From: Pempheris klunzingeri
Taxonomy: Eukaryota > Chordata > Actinopteri > Acropomatiformes > Pempheridae
Direction: 5' to 3'
Assembly: GCF_042242105.1 (NCBI RefSeq)
Contig: NC_092014.1
Coordinates: 10,353,374 to 10,417,373 of the forward strand
Length of the DNA: 64,000 bases
The translations under genes and the position numbers were made by a program. Every line of letters starts with the position of its first letter. The stretch's first letter is position 1. The notes under the pieces are model-generated. The model worked only from the letters and a program-made list of their open reading frames with translations, was not told the DNA's origin and did no database searches. Shown piece after piece: positions 50,831 to 63,799 of the stretch.

Positions 50831-52180
50831 TTATGCCTGTATGGAGGAATAATTGTAGATAAATTAAATTTTACTAAATCAACAACAAGACTTTTTTTGT
50901 CTTTTCAGAATGATTTATGTATGAATGTATGGGACAATAATAAAATGTCAATATATAGGCACAAATACGATATCTTATGTTCCAATATGTTTCTGGTGTT
51001 GTCATGTCATCACTGCTTCAGATTTATGGCAAATAAATGTGTTTGCTGACAAAGATCTCAGACATAACAATACCAGAAAGATTTTTTCTGCAGAGATCTT
51101 TTTGTTCAAATAACTAAATAAGTAAGACTTTTTCTGTTTTAACACGTTTACACAAACAGGCGCGCATGAATATTTCAGGAAACTATCTCACCAAAGCGTT
51201 AAAGTGAGATCAAGCATTCAGTGCCAACTTCAGGTGCTTAATAAGGCTTTTCTGGACATTTTTATGCCTTTATAAGATACGATACACAAGAGGCGACAGG
51301 AAATGAGAAATGGTCCCAGACAGATCTAATCTGAGGGAGACACGTGGACGCCCCGATAGGTTTGTGACGATGCTGGTTCTGAAACGATCTGGTTGGTTCT
51401 GAGAAAGAAATGTGGTTTTACACCCTAATTTCTCACTAAACCACTTTATTGGACAATATAGACAAAAAGAATACAGCAAACTCGCGACTTCCCCAAAGTG
51501 TCATTTCCACCCAAACACAAACAGAAAAAAATAATCAGCATGAGTGGAAATGTTTTGTAGGAAAAAAAGAGAACAAAACTAATACTGAGAGAGAAATACA
51601 AAATAACTCCTCCTTTCACTTAAGAATATATACAAGCAACAAACATGTCCCCACCTGAGCAAAGACTTCTCTGCTCAGTTACAAATACAACATGACACTC
51701 TTTCACCTGCAGACATTTTTCCTGAACGTCACCAAAACCTGAAAAGGAGGCTCTCCAGGTGTCGCCCAATTCCTGAGAATAATTTGCCATCTGGGTCTAG
51801 TCCTTCATTAGTTGCCGCCAAACAGATAACACTTAAAGACTTTGGACAGCATGAGCACTAAAAGACCTGTGACGTCCACAGTATAACAGTGGATCTTGTC
51901 CATGGTGCATGTATCAGCATATCCACAGACTCTTTTAGAGCCAATTTAACCTAAAGGGAGGCATGTTGGCTACAATGAAACCATGTTTCTAACTGAATAG
52001 CTTCTCAAAGTCACAAAGTTACAAAAAGCTCCTCTGAAAAACAAAAAAAATGTTTTATGAAGGCTGCATGAACAAACCCACTACTGTGATTATGAAGACT
52101 GTTGTGTTTGACAGAAGAAAGAAGAGTTGAGAAGCCAGACAACTTGTTCGAGCAGTTCAACTATTCCACCGCTGAGCCTC
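50831..52180. other. Intergenic DNA downstream of uso1
   Basis: AT-rich, no supportable gene or RNA found on either strand. Confidence 0.5.
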
Positions 52181-52182
52181 AG

Positions 52183-52548
52183 GGGTATGGAAAGCCAAAA
52201 GGGTCACAGTTCACAATTTCTGCAGCGTAAATTATGGCGTTATTTAAATTGCATACACCGTTTTCTTTTTTCATACACTGATTGAATATTTTCAGCAAGA
52301 TTCACATCGTTGTAATGGGAACGTTTTATCGCTAAATTGAGGGACAATCGTAGCATTCTTACATTGTCATGGTCTTGCCTTGAAGTGGGTCTTAAACCAG
52401 TAACCATCAGCATGAAAGGCAGTTGTCCATTACACGTAAGAGTCAAGGCCAGAGGTCAGTTTAGAAACTCCTGGTGGGGTTTGTAATGACCTCAAATGCC
52501 ATGGAAAGAAATTGTGACAGGTTGTGACCCTTTTGGCTTTCCATACAG
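52183..52548. mobile_element. Terminal-inverted-repeat MITE
   Basis: Perfect 22-bp inverted arms at 52186-52207 and 52524-52545 (core TATGGAAAGCCAAAAGGG), with further inward similarity around CACAATTTC. Total length is about 365 bp, with no coding capacity. An 11-base G run abuts the right end. Target duplications were not resolved, so the superfamily is open. Confidence 0.65.
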
Positions 52549-54092
52549 GGGGGGGGGGGCCATGGAGCAGATCACATAGCTCATGCTTGGTTTTTAGTAA
52601 ACCGCGCCTCAAAGCAGAAGGAACTGTGTTTGCCATGTTTCCACACAGCCCTGCCCAGCTGGCTCTGCTCTCCCTCAGCCGGCAGTCTGAGGTCTGGTCA
52701 GGAGAAAATCCCTCTGGTTTTACACACTGTTTGGGAAAAATGACTTTGGACTTTGTTGTGTAGTGTATTATTCACTATCTGAGGCCTTGGCCTATTAGTA
52801 GCAAGTAAAGCTGCCACATACAGCCCCGGTAAATTAGGCTTTCTGCTGTTAACGCAGCACCAGGACTCATACATGAAGTGTTGGTGCTGTACTTGACAAA
52901 CCCGTAGCACAGGACAGGCAGACTGAGAGGAACTCTGACACCTCAGTATGTTTCCCTGAACTTCCCTTCGAGCTGGTTTACTTTTAGGGTTAATTTAAAT
53001 TTTGATTTATGTCTTTGCACCCTTATGTAGTTCTGAAGATGTGAGGTTATGTAGTCATGTGAAGAAAATCCACTAATCATAGCAGCCAGATACGCTGCTG
53101 CATCAGACTTTGGGAGGTGGAAAGAAACAAACATCCTGTGAGAAATGTACATTCACATATGAAGTCAGCAGTTATTATTATCATTCATTCATTAATAGTA
53201 AATTATTATTAATTTGGATGTAAATAAAATTAACAAATTCCTCTTTGAACATTAGTAAGTCTTATTTAACACACACCAACTGGAGCAACACTGTCTTATT
53301 CACAGATTATTGTCATCTTCTTTCTTTATAGATTTAATATAATAAGTAAAACAACTGACTAAGTGTACTTGTGTAAGGGCGTGTGCACAGTAGCCATGTC
53401 AGGCCCCTGTTGACCCTCAGGGTGGCCCCCTGCTCTCATGCACCCTCGTGTGATGGCTGAGTTTCAACACTGGGGGGCAACAAACGCCCTGAAATTAAGA
53501 CGTGCACCAAACGTCACTCACAAAAAGTCTCATTGTGTGTTCTTTAACGTATTATATAAGGAGCGCAGGGAGGATCAGAACAAACATGGGTTACAAATGT
53601 TTAAAAGATGCCTAAAGACTATTCTGATGCGACTTTTTAAACTTCTGCCAATGTTACGGTTCCAAAAGTGAGTTTTTAAACAGAACGCACTGTGTTTGGT
53701 GAGAGCTGAAAATCTGTGTTTAATTATCTAAACACCATCCATCATTATCTATCATGCACGGAGTGAATGTTGCATATTTCTTTCATGAAGTTTCCACCAT
53801 CAGTTAAGGCTCTGGTGCCCAGTGTGCTTTTAATAGGACGGCCTGAGCATCACACACAAAGCAGACTATACAGAGCTCATGCAGAACACTATGATATGTA
53901 CCGTGTGGTGAGTGTGTGACAGCTGTACGCTGCACTGGCTGCATTTCACCAGTTACACATGCTTAAGGGCCCTGAGGCCAATCTGATGTGGGAGCCTCTT
54001 CTTCTGTGCTGCTCTGTGTACGTTGTTCCCTGTCGCCTTAGAGCACCCGTCAAATACAGCTCACACACAGTAAGGCTGCACATCACAGCTTT

Positions 54093-54124
<32 letters not shown>

Positions 54125-55200
54125 GTGCTCCAGGTTTACTGTGTGCCATCTAGATTATAAACCTTTCTTTTTTTTTAGCAATATGAAACACATATGCACA
54201 AATATTAACAGAAAAAACAGGGTTTTAAAACTTGATTTATGATATAAAATGTGGTTTAAAGTCACATAATGTGCCGTAGATCTTTAATGGTGTAAATTCA
54301 ATTTACATTATTTAGATAGAAGTAATGCAGGAGCCCTTTTGGCCTTTTTTTCTTCTCCCTGCACACAGATTTCTTTTGTTATTTATATGTTTAATTGTTT
54401 GATTTCAGGCAGGAAAGACAAAGATATACAATTTTAACTTGTGTGAATAGACAAAGCCTGTAAAAATAAACCTAATAAACAATATTGTACTTTTGAGATA
54501 CAGATAGTTTTGGTTTGATATAAAAGCATGATATACATGGTTTAAAGATACATTCTAAACTATGAAACAAGCATTCAAAAAAGAACAATAAAACAAAAAA
54601 CATATTAAGATTAATCTAAAGTGAAGTCACGACATTTTTGAGTGTGAAGTTAAGTTTGACCGACATGACCAACACTGTGTATGACCTATGGGCTACAAAA
54701 AACTAGCTCAAACTTGACTGTCCTTAAATATAAACTCCAAATATAGAGATTAAGACTAATTATAAAGGAACTCTTCAGTAGTTTGCTTGGAAGCTTCCAC
54801 ACATCTCATCCCAGTAACCATGAATTATTTTTAGAGGCCTACAAAACCTACAACAATGATGTAGGACAAAAAAAAATCTTATTTTATAAGAAACTTGTTA
54901 AATATGCACAATGTGTGTAAGTATAATGTGTAAATAATGAGTCAGTCCTATAGTTTTGTTGCTGTAAATGAACAAAATTAAGTAAAAACAGCACATGATT
55001 ACACTACAGCATGTGTATGGTTCACACATACATGATTTAAACCACCAACCATGGGAAGATTCTTATATATATATATATATAATATTGACATGAATTCATA
55101 TGCCTTCTTTTATTTGGCCTCATTTCTGCACATGGTCTGAGGGGCTTTAACATCATTTGATGTTAGGAAATGAGTTTTTAAAGCCTCTAGTAATATTTTT
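52549..55200. other. Intergenic DNA with short simple repeats
   Basis: Holds an (ATC)n tract at 54092-54122 and an (AT)n tract near 55065-55082. No exon or RNA gene could be supported. Confidence 0.5.
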
Positions 55201-55246
55201 TGCGATCACCCTTTAATAAATGAACCTGGATTGCCTCGCCCCTCCT

Positions 55247-55526
55247 TCCTCCTCCTCCTCCTCCTCCTCCTCTCGTCGCATCCTGTGCTCCCATCTCTCC
55301 TCATCCTCCGCCCTCCTCCACCTCCTGTTTTTCTTTTTTTTCTCCTACATGGTGACTGTGCGCTGTGTTTAGGAGGGACATGCTCTGCCTCTGAGCTTTT
55401 ATTATTATTATTTTTTTTTTCTTTTAGGGACTCTCAAGGTCACAGCCGGGCGTCATGACTTTTAAATGACCACCATGCAGCAGCCACTGGTGTTATAACC
55501 CGACTTGTCTCCACCTCCACCACCAC

Positions 55527-55567
<41 letters not shown>

Positions 55568-55622
55568 CTTCTCTGGCTCCTCTTCAGGGGAAACCACCAC
55601 CACCACCACCACCACCACCACC
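55247..55622. repeat. Cluster of trinucleotide repeats: (CCT)n, (CAG/AGC)n, (CCA)n
   Basis: (CCT)n at 55247-55271, CCA run at about 55512-55529, (AGC)12 at 55530-55566 and (CCA)10 at 55593-55622, in a GC-richer island than the flanking DNA. Open frames on both strands here are consequences of the repeats. Confidence 0.9.
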
Positions 55623-55658
55623 TGCCGACGCATCCCGCACCATATGACCGTCTCGAAG
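55429..55658 (+). other. Candidate first exon/5'UTR of an unidentified + strand gene
   Basis: The segment ends in a strong donor CGAAG|GTGAGT at 55658/55659. An ATG at 55644 is open to the donor (Met-Thr-Val-Ser-Lys, phase 0). A TTTTAG acceptor-like site precedes 55429. Two upstream ATGs are followed quickly by stops (uORF-like). No following exon could be recognised before 64000, so gene identity is unknown, and the exon may be purely non-coding or spurious. Confidence 0.3.
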
Positions 55659-55659
55659 G

Positions 55660-57789
55660 TGAGTTTGCCTCAGCCTGGCTCGGTGTGTGTCCCTGCTGCA
55701 GCCGTGCTGGTCGGTGCATGTCGCTAAACCGGCTGCACCGCCGGGAATCGGACAGTTTTATTTCAGGCTGCACACTTTGCAGCGTGGCTCCGAGCTGCAG
55801 CGCTGCCATGCGGCTCCACAGCCTCCTCCGAGCGGCCAGGAAAACACACAGCTCAACTCCAGGCTGCAGGAGAGTTTGAGGCTGTTTCATGCGGTTCCTG
55901 TGAGGCAGCGTGCAGGTTAAAATACACGTGTGCTTCCACCTGTCAGTGAGCTTCTTTAATGGTGTTTTTAATCCCTGTGAGTGGATGCAGCGTGTTGTTT
56001 TATGGTCGGATTCAGAAGTGAAGTGCACAGCTGCTGCTCAAACTGATCAGACTCACGTTTCTAAACGACCTTTTAGTCACTGACGTGGCTTTGAATGAAT
56101 CTGATCAATGTGGAGAGGAACTAACGCTTTGTCAAGAAAATGTCAGGAAAAACTCCAATGTGTTAATTTTGCTGTCCTATCCGATGGAAAAGCAGAAGCT
56201 GGAAGCAGCAAACTGTTAAATGATAAATTAATCATCTTGATTGTTTCAGCTCTGAATAAAACTCAGGTCTGATCTTTAGTTTGTTTGGAGGATGCCTGAA
56301 GTTTCCCCACATCTCACTTTAGAAACCAGTGAATTATTTTTAGAGCTCAGTCACAACATTTTTCTAAAAAACAAAGTTACATGGATTGAGTTTTTTCACA
56401 AAAATCTACAGAAACTGCACAAATATTTGTATATAGAGCCGAAAAGACGAGTAGAATCTGCAACAATACTGATTACTGATCTTTAAGGAGCTTCAGTTGG
56501 TCCATTATGAGTCCAAAATTTTTTTATCGTTGACTGATTATTTTCTCCATTAATCATTTTAGCTAAAAAGGTGGAAAATGGCCATTATGATTTCACAGTC
56601 CAAGGAGAAATCTTCAGATTTCTTGTTTTATTCCACCAACGGCCCCCCAAAAAAACTTTCATTTGTTTCTATCACGTATATTAAATACGTGTATTAGTAT
56701 ATTAAAAGCATCAAATCGTAGTGCCCGAGAGACCCGAAGCAGCAAATGTTCTGTATTTATCTTAAGAAAAAGAATCTAATAAGCAATATATGATCAAAAT
56801 AGTTGATAACTTTCTGTCAATTGACTAAAATATTAATTAACTAATTGTTTTATCTCTAAATAAATACATTCTTTTTTTATCTGACAGGCACCTGAAGCTT
56901 CCCCACATCTCAATTTCAGTGGTTTCCACTGATTGTAATTATTTTAGATGATAAAAACAAAGAGCTGTCTGTTAGTGCTCGAAAACTACTGGAACTACGT
57001 AATATTCATTTGTAGTATGAAGACTATGAGTTGGTTAATCTAAATGTCATTAAAAAAAAAAAAGAAGAGTAATCCCCAAGAATAGCCATGATTGATTAAC
57101 TCTTCAGGTTTCTTCACCTTACATCAAATATATTTTGATTTTTAATTATTAATTTGATTATCTGAAGATGTCTAAAGTCTCATTAATTGGAAAAAAAATA
57201 ATAATGTATGAAAATAATTGTTGGTCGCAACCCCTGATTCATTAGTCCCATCAGAGACAGTATCTTGGCATACATGCAGAATGTACTGTACTCTACCCAT
57301 TCAGTTAATGTAAACTTCATGTCTTCATGCCTGCAAACATTAGTCAGGTGAAATGTATTAATTTTGCTTTGCGGGTGGCTCTGTTCTGTCCATCCACCAG
57401 TTCACCAGATGGTTTGGATCCATTGTTTTTACTCACTTCTGTCTGGATGAACATTAACAAACTCAAGACAAAGAAAAAGCAGTTTGAGAGCTCCAGTTTT
57501 AATGACCCGGGTCTAATGGTCACCACATGTGGATCAGTGGGAGAAATGAAGGACTTTGTGCCAGTTGACTCCTCCAATGTGGCACGGCACATCACCTCCA
57601 GGGGGGCAGGTCCGGGGCCGGCAGAGTGTCGGAGCTGGAGTGCAGTTTAAAATTGGTCCGGCCAATCATTCAGCATTAATATTTATGGACGTTTTGCTTA
57701 TTTTCATTAGCATGGTTTATGGCACAACAAGAGCCGTGTAGTTCTGTGAACTTGGAGTGAGACAGCTCAACATTGTGTGAAATACACTA
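55660..57789. other. Non-coding DNA after the candidate exon
   Basis: Contains family C-like ATTAATC-rich stretches (about 56500-56850) and a 107-codon frame at 57327-57650 overlapped by an 83-codon minus-strand frame, neither recognisable. If a gene starts at 55.4 kb, this would be its first intron. Confidence 0.4.
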
Positions 57790-58512
57790 ATAAATACGCT
57801 TTCTTTCTGCGCGTTAGATGAGAAAATCAACACAACTTTCATGTCTGTGCTTTAAGCACAGAATTTAAGCTTGGAGCGTAGCTTAGCATAAAGGCTGGAA
57901 ACACGGAGGCCAGCTAGCTTTGCTTGCAAAATACTACAGAAATATGCCTGCTGACACCTCTAAAGCTCACTAAGAAACACGCTGCATGTTTAAGATTTAA
58001 CTAAAGGGTTACGTATTGTCCTGTCGCTAAGAAACAGTTAAGGAACGTAACTCCACCCAACTTAAAGGTTCTCTATACGACACTCAGAACATTATTATAG
58101 CAGTACAAACTATTTGCTATGTAAAGGCACAGTGGAGTATTGGTGTCCTGAGCAGAGAACAAAACTTCTCCGTCCATTTGTTTTGGTTGCTGGGAAGGTC
58201 GTATTTGCATCTTAGTGTGTGTGAGTCTGTGAATCGTTCAATGAATAAACCCTTGGCAGTGAAACGGAGCAGAAAAACGAGTCAGAGCTGCTGCCCAGCG
58301 ACAGACTCGGCTAAACTACTGAGCCAATACGGTTGCACCAAAAGCTAAGAGAGGACGTCAGTCAGGAGTTGTGTACAGAACGAATGAGAGACCCGGCCAT
58401 GGAGCTACAGCGGGGTACAAAGGCGCTGACATGAGAGTAGCACCGATCTTCTCATCTATCTCTCAGCAAGAGCAAACTATCACATTTTCCCCAACAGTTT
58501 AACTATTCCTTA
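57790..58512. repeat. Family A dispersed repeat with a nested insertion
   Basis: Left half has GTTAGATGAGAAAATCAACA, GTAGCTTAGCATAAAGGCTG; right end has GAGAGTAGCACCGATCTTCT, CATCTATCTCTCAGCAAGAG and TTTAACTATTCCTTAA. In between (about 58060-58430), an unrelated segment beginning TAAAGGTTCTCTATACGACA interrupts the family. Confidence 0.6.
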
Positions 58513-59734
58513 ACAAATTAAAGGTCGTGTTTAGGCTGTAGATTTAACATTTTGCTCATTCTTAAACTTAAAAACATACTTCCCACTTCTCTGTCCCAGC
58601 TCATTAACAGTGAGGTCAGTTACTACTACTTTGGCTTTGCAGGATGGTGCAGACATGTTTGATAAGGTGACTGTGGTCTGGTGCAAATATAAATGTAGGC
58701 GCTTGATAAGAAAATGTGTGAAGACCTCTAATCTAAGTAACCCGCATTCTGAATGTTGAATCATCAGCTTTGCCTTTACCTCCACCCGAATGCTGTTTCA
58801 GACTGCAAAAGGCAGCACTGCGCTGGGCCTCAGAAGTGTGACAACGTGGGTCATGACTCTTGGTGTTGGTGTGGAGTGACGAGGTGTCATGCCAGCACTA
58901 GATCTGTCGTCCTGTCATCCACCTAATGGCAAACTCCTGCCAAAATGAACATTAGACTAATGAGTTTGCGACACATCTTTGCTTGTGGGGAAACAGAACC
59001 TCACCCTTTAAACATGGGCGAAGCAACACGTCTTCATGGTCTTTAGACTTTTTTTTTAATGAGGAGCTTGTGGTATTTGAAGACATTGTGCTCTCTTCTA
59101 TTTATTTCTACTCTGTCTCTGGTGAAATCCGTTGTGTACTTTCATGTTGGGCTGTAAAAAGCCACCCTGTATCTCTGGCATGTTATCACTCAGGCTGTTA
59201 ACACATACCTGAGATTCTCCCACTTTGTCCAACCTGTGACTTGTGCAGTTTGCTATGTAAGAAGCTCAGTTCTGCAGACTCACCAGAAGCAAAGACTTCT
59301 TGTTTTTCTCCTGAGCTCCTTCCTGTGAAATAAGCTCCATTTATCTTGTGCTATATCTCGCTGTCACCCACGTCAAAACAGTAACTAGAGCTGCGTTCAG
59401 GTTTCTGAGATGACACACAAACTCGCCGCTGGTCACAGGTATCAAAGTCCTACTTGCTGTAATAACTGCTGTGAATTGAAGGCGTGCTTTTGAGCAAACA
59501 GGCCCTTAGACCTGAGCGCTGTGTTGACCCTTAGGCAATATGTCTATGCTTATGTGCAATAAAGCCTTTACCAAATAAAAGGAGGTGTAGAATGTATTCT
59601 AGACAAACTGTGTGATTTGATTACCTCAGAAGCCTGTTGGTGTTTACTGTAAAGATTGCAGTGAGCACAGCGGGTGTAGAGCTTTCAATCTTGTGGAGGA
59701 ATAAGACGTAATGAGTTGGACATCTTGTACTAGA

Positions 59735-60010
59735 GCTGAAACAAATAGATTAATTCACAAGTTGATCGACAGAAGAATGCGCAACAATTGTGAGAATTCT
59801 TTTCTTATAATCAAAAATACCATTAATTCATTGATTCTTCTCTCAAATGGAAAAATATGCTAATGCTGTTTTTTTGTGGTCTTGTATGGTCTTTAGATCT
59901 ACTTAATAGTTCAGCCGGAGCTTTCAATCACATCACATGATCTTCACTGATAGACAGGGTTTGGGACTGTTAGTCCAACACGAACAAGTGTTTAAAATGC
60001 CCATTAAATA
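59735..60010. repeat. Dispersed repeat family C
   Basis: Contains GAGCTGAAACAAATAGATTA and an ATTAATTCATTGATTC-rich stretch, like the copy at 46880. Boundaries approximate. Confidence 0.4.
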
Positions 60011-61159
60011 TGGAAATTCAAGCGTCTACACTTCCTTGGCTACTGGGCCGTCCTCATCATTTATTAGTTGCAGTTGCTTATAAAGTCCAACTGTTCCTGA
60101 TGCCCAGATAACGTACAGGCTGCTCTCCCAGCAGCGTTAGGACTGCAGAATGTGTCAAGTTTGTGGCATTTTAATGGATCATCAGGTGTTACTCCACACA
60201 GAGGTGAAGAAACCAATTAAAAGGTGGTAAGTCATTACGTAACTAGGTCAGGCTGTCGAGGTGTGTGTGCGTGTGTGTGCGCGCTGAGGACAAATCAAGG
60301 TGGTAATATCCTGTAGGTTTATGATCAATATCGAGGTAAGTGACCAATCATTGTTTTAGTATCATCACTTAGATAAGATATTCCTTTATTAGTCACACAG
60401 TGGGGAAACTTACAATGTCACAGGAGACACGAGGAGATATAGAAAATATGTACTGCTACGGTCTAGTCTAGTCGTTCAAATCTGAAAAAAATACTACTAT
60501 AAAAAATACTACCACTACTATCACAACATCAAGGAGCCAAAGATACTATCCTCAAATTGCTTGTTTTGTCCAAAACCCACAGCTATTAAATTTACAACAG
60601 TATGAAACAGATAAAACACATAATCCTCACATTTGAGCAGCTGGAACCAACAAATTGATTAAATAAATGTGTGTATTTTTGTCCCCTAGCTGCAGCTGAA
60701 ACGGTGTGTGTGTGTCATGTATTCCTATTTGCCCTTAATGCTGGATTATATCACTGATTTAGAAACAAGTTGGAAACAGCTTAAGGGTGAATGAGATCAT
60801 CTCTCATGTCCTCTGTTGCTTCACCGTTAAATTCAAACCAGACGGCGTGCCCTGAGGTGGTGGTGATGGTGAACCTGATGTCGCCACTAAATGATGCCTC
60901 ATACACGATTTTACCTCCAGAACAAAGCCCGCAGTGGTCAGTCCACCGCCACGCCCCACGGCGTTCACTCAGCACTAAGGGTGATGAAGGCCCAGGTGAC
61001 TTCATGGTGTTTGTGCTTTGCTAGCAGCTGTTCTCAAACTGTCAATGAAACAACTGATGCAGACTTTTAATGTCTGTGATAACAGTCCTTATATGAAGGA
61101 CAGAAACATGTGGAACAGTTCTTTTTTTTTTTTTTAGGATTTTGTCTTTAAAAATCTTT

Positions 61160-61325
61160 CCCGGCGCTCTGGTGCAGCACATACCGTTAAGACTCATGGC
61201 CTAACCTCGGCGACCCGTGTTTGATTCCAGCCTGTGGCCCTTTGCTGCATGTCACCCGTTTCTCAACTATCTACCGTCTGATAAAGCTGTATGTGGCCAA
61301 AAAATCTTGGGGAAAAAAAAAAAAT
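61160..61325 (+). mobile_element. tRNA-derived SINE with poly-A tail
   Basis: Head GCGCTCTGGTGCAGCACATA, box B-like GTTTGATTCC at 61219-61228, then CCTGTGGCCCTTTGCTGCAT and an A-rich tail (AAAAAAAAAAAA near 61313). The arrangement is a Pol III-type promoter with a short unrelated body, and matches a widespread fish SINE. Confidence 0.65.
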
Positions 61326-62838
61326 CTTTTATCTTTAGAAAAAGGAATAATCTGGTGTTTTAATTGCATTTTAGTAAAAACGCAGTTGGGTCATTAAATT
61401 CACACAATGCAACCTTTGCCAAACAGTGACCACTCTAGCTATTGACAGTTACTGGACAATGGTAAATGCTAAAATCCAGTAGCACTGGTAGAAAAGAATC
61501 ATAGAATCAGCAGACTCGCTCATTTAAGTCTGTAATTCAGCAATATCATTAGGTTACATTGTCCACTGCAAGATAGTGGTCACACTGACCAGAGCCAATA
61601 AGACTGTGGGGTGTTTAAATAAATTCTAAGTCTGCTAAAACAGATGCTTTTTATTGATTATTCACCCGTCACAATTTCCTGAACTTGCTTAAGGTGATGT
61701 CGTTCTTGTTTTGTCTGACCAACAGTTTAAAACTCAAAATATTCCATGTTACAAAACAGCAAATCCTCACATTTGAGAAGCTTTAGACACATTTCAAATT
61801 TTACGCAAGATATTAATCTATTATTGGAGTAGTTGCTGAGTAGTTTTCTGTTTTGCCCGATTCCTCACTTACTCTCTCTTTGCAGCGAGATTGTTGTCTG
61901 ATCCGCAGACGTGTGAGCAGTGACTGATGTGATAATTACGCCTCATCAACAACACTCTCTGTCAAGTAGGCAGATGCTGACATTTTAAGTGGATTCATGA
62001 TCTGGCACTTTGTACTGTAATCAAATCTGATCCTTGAAATCACAGCGAGATGTTTTACTGATGGATTTTTATTTTTGTGAATCGCTTGTGTTTGATGCGC
62101 TCGAGGCAGCAGCCAAACCGAATCTGCCATATTTTGGTGTACAGGCTTTACGAAACAATCTGCTGGTGGATGTTAAGGATGATTACTGTACTTGTCCTGA
62201 CAATGGTTTGAAAATCCTAAAATGCTGTTATGTAACCGGAGAGTCTGCACGTGACCGCAGAACCTCTCACTGTTATTGTCACACACAGACCGCCTAAAGA
62301 CCACCAGCTTCCCCCAACAAACCAGCTCCTGCTGTTTCTTGTCACTGCAGGGCAGGGCCACTTACACAGCAGAGCATAATGACTCTGTAAACAGTAGCTT
62401 AAAACAGTAGCGTGTTTGTATTTCCAGTCTGTGATTTTTTTTATCTTCACTGTCACTCAGATCATTTGCGGCAGGTTGTCCTGCACGTTTCTTACATGAC
62501 AGCTGTCCGACTGTTTGAGGATTATCTGGTGCTGCTCCCACGTGGGGCAAACAGGGAGGGGATTACTAAAAAAAAACTGAGAGAGAGAGTCTGGATTTGT
62601 GCAATGTCGAGCTCACCGTGTTCTTGTACAAGGTTTTCAGGCTGCAGGGAGGTGACGCTGTGAAGGCCACAGGAAAGAGGAAACCTCAGTGCTCTAATAG
62701 GACACTGTTAGCCCTTAATGTCTGAGCCACAGACCTAAAGATCTGTTTTCTGAAAAAGGAATGGCTGGCGATCTTTGAAAAACCTAGAACATAATTTTTA
62801 AAAACTTACAGCTGTTGTGAGGATATTTTCTGCAATAC

Positions 62839-62882
62839 TGCAGGATGACCTCTGCTCCAGTCGGAGCAGAGGTCATCCTGCA
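62839..62882. repeat. Perfect 20-bp-arm palindrome (hairpin)
   Basis: Arms 62839-62858 and 62863-62882 are exact inverted complements (arm TGCAGGATGACCTCTGCTCC) separated by a 4-nt AGTC loop. No other feature explains it. Confidence 0.9.
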
Positions 62883-63641
62883 TCGTTGAGAAGCAAGCAT
62901 CAAAAAGTGCCAAGTGATAAAAGAGATTTCTGCACACTAAGATCTGTTCTGTATCATACCCTCATCAGAGCATACATGATACACCAATGGACAGGGCAGG
63001 TAAAAATAACTAATCCCATTCTAATCACTGGCAGTATGTAATACACCTGTGCACACCCTGCTGTTAAAGGCTCCGCCTATTGGGAGTTGTAGTTTTTAAG
63101 TACTAATGGAGTACTGAGAGGCATACACATGGAAGCTATACTTGTTACTAAAAAAATCGGACACCATACAGTTTCATAATGTAGTGGCTGGGTTTGATTT
63201 ATGGCGGCTCATACCTGATCCTTTTCAGAGGTTTTTAAGAAGAAAGCATCTCAAAATACAAAGAGAAAGCTTAAAATAAAGTGAAATGCTGCACAGATGC
63301 AGAGACGATCCAGTATCTCACAATTAAGTAGCAACAATAAAAAATGTCTGTTAAAAATAAACACTTTATGTAGCAGAGGTATGTTTTTCATCTTTTTAAC
63401 CTTTGTTAACCATTTTGTGACTCACTGGTTGGGAATCACTGTCTTAGAGCTTTTATTTTATCAGAGTTCGGATACATTTTTCGTCTTCTGGTGCAAAACA
63501 TCAGCAGCTAAAGGATGTGTTTACTGGAGTAGGACTGTCTCAGTGCTGTTGTTTCTGCAGTTGGGGGGTCTTAATCGCGAGGCAGATGGGTCAGCAGAGA
63601 CTGATTCATTATTCATGAAGAGAGGTAGATGGCCTCTTACG

Positions 63642-63799
<158 letters not shown>

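Noticed and set aside
55462..56028. 188-codon minus-strand and 124-codon + strand frames with poly-Ala, poly-His, poly-Trp
   Set aside because: Produced by the CAG and CCA triplet tracts; no conserved sequence outside them.
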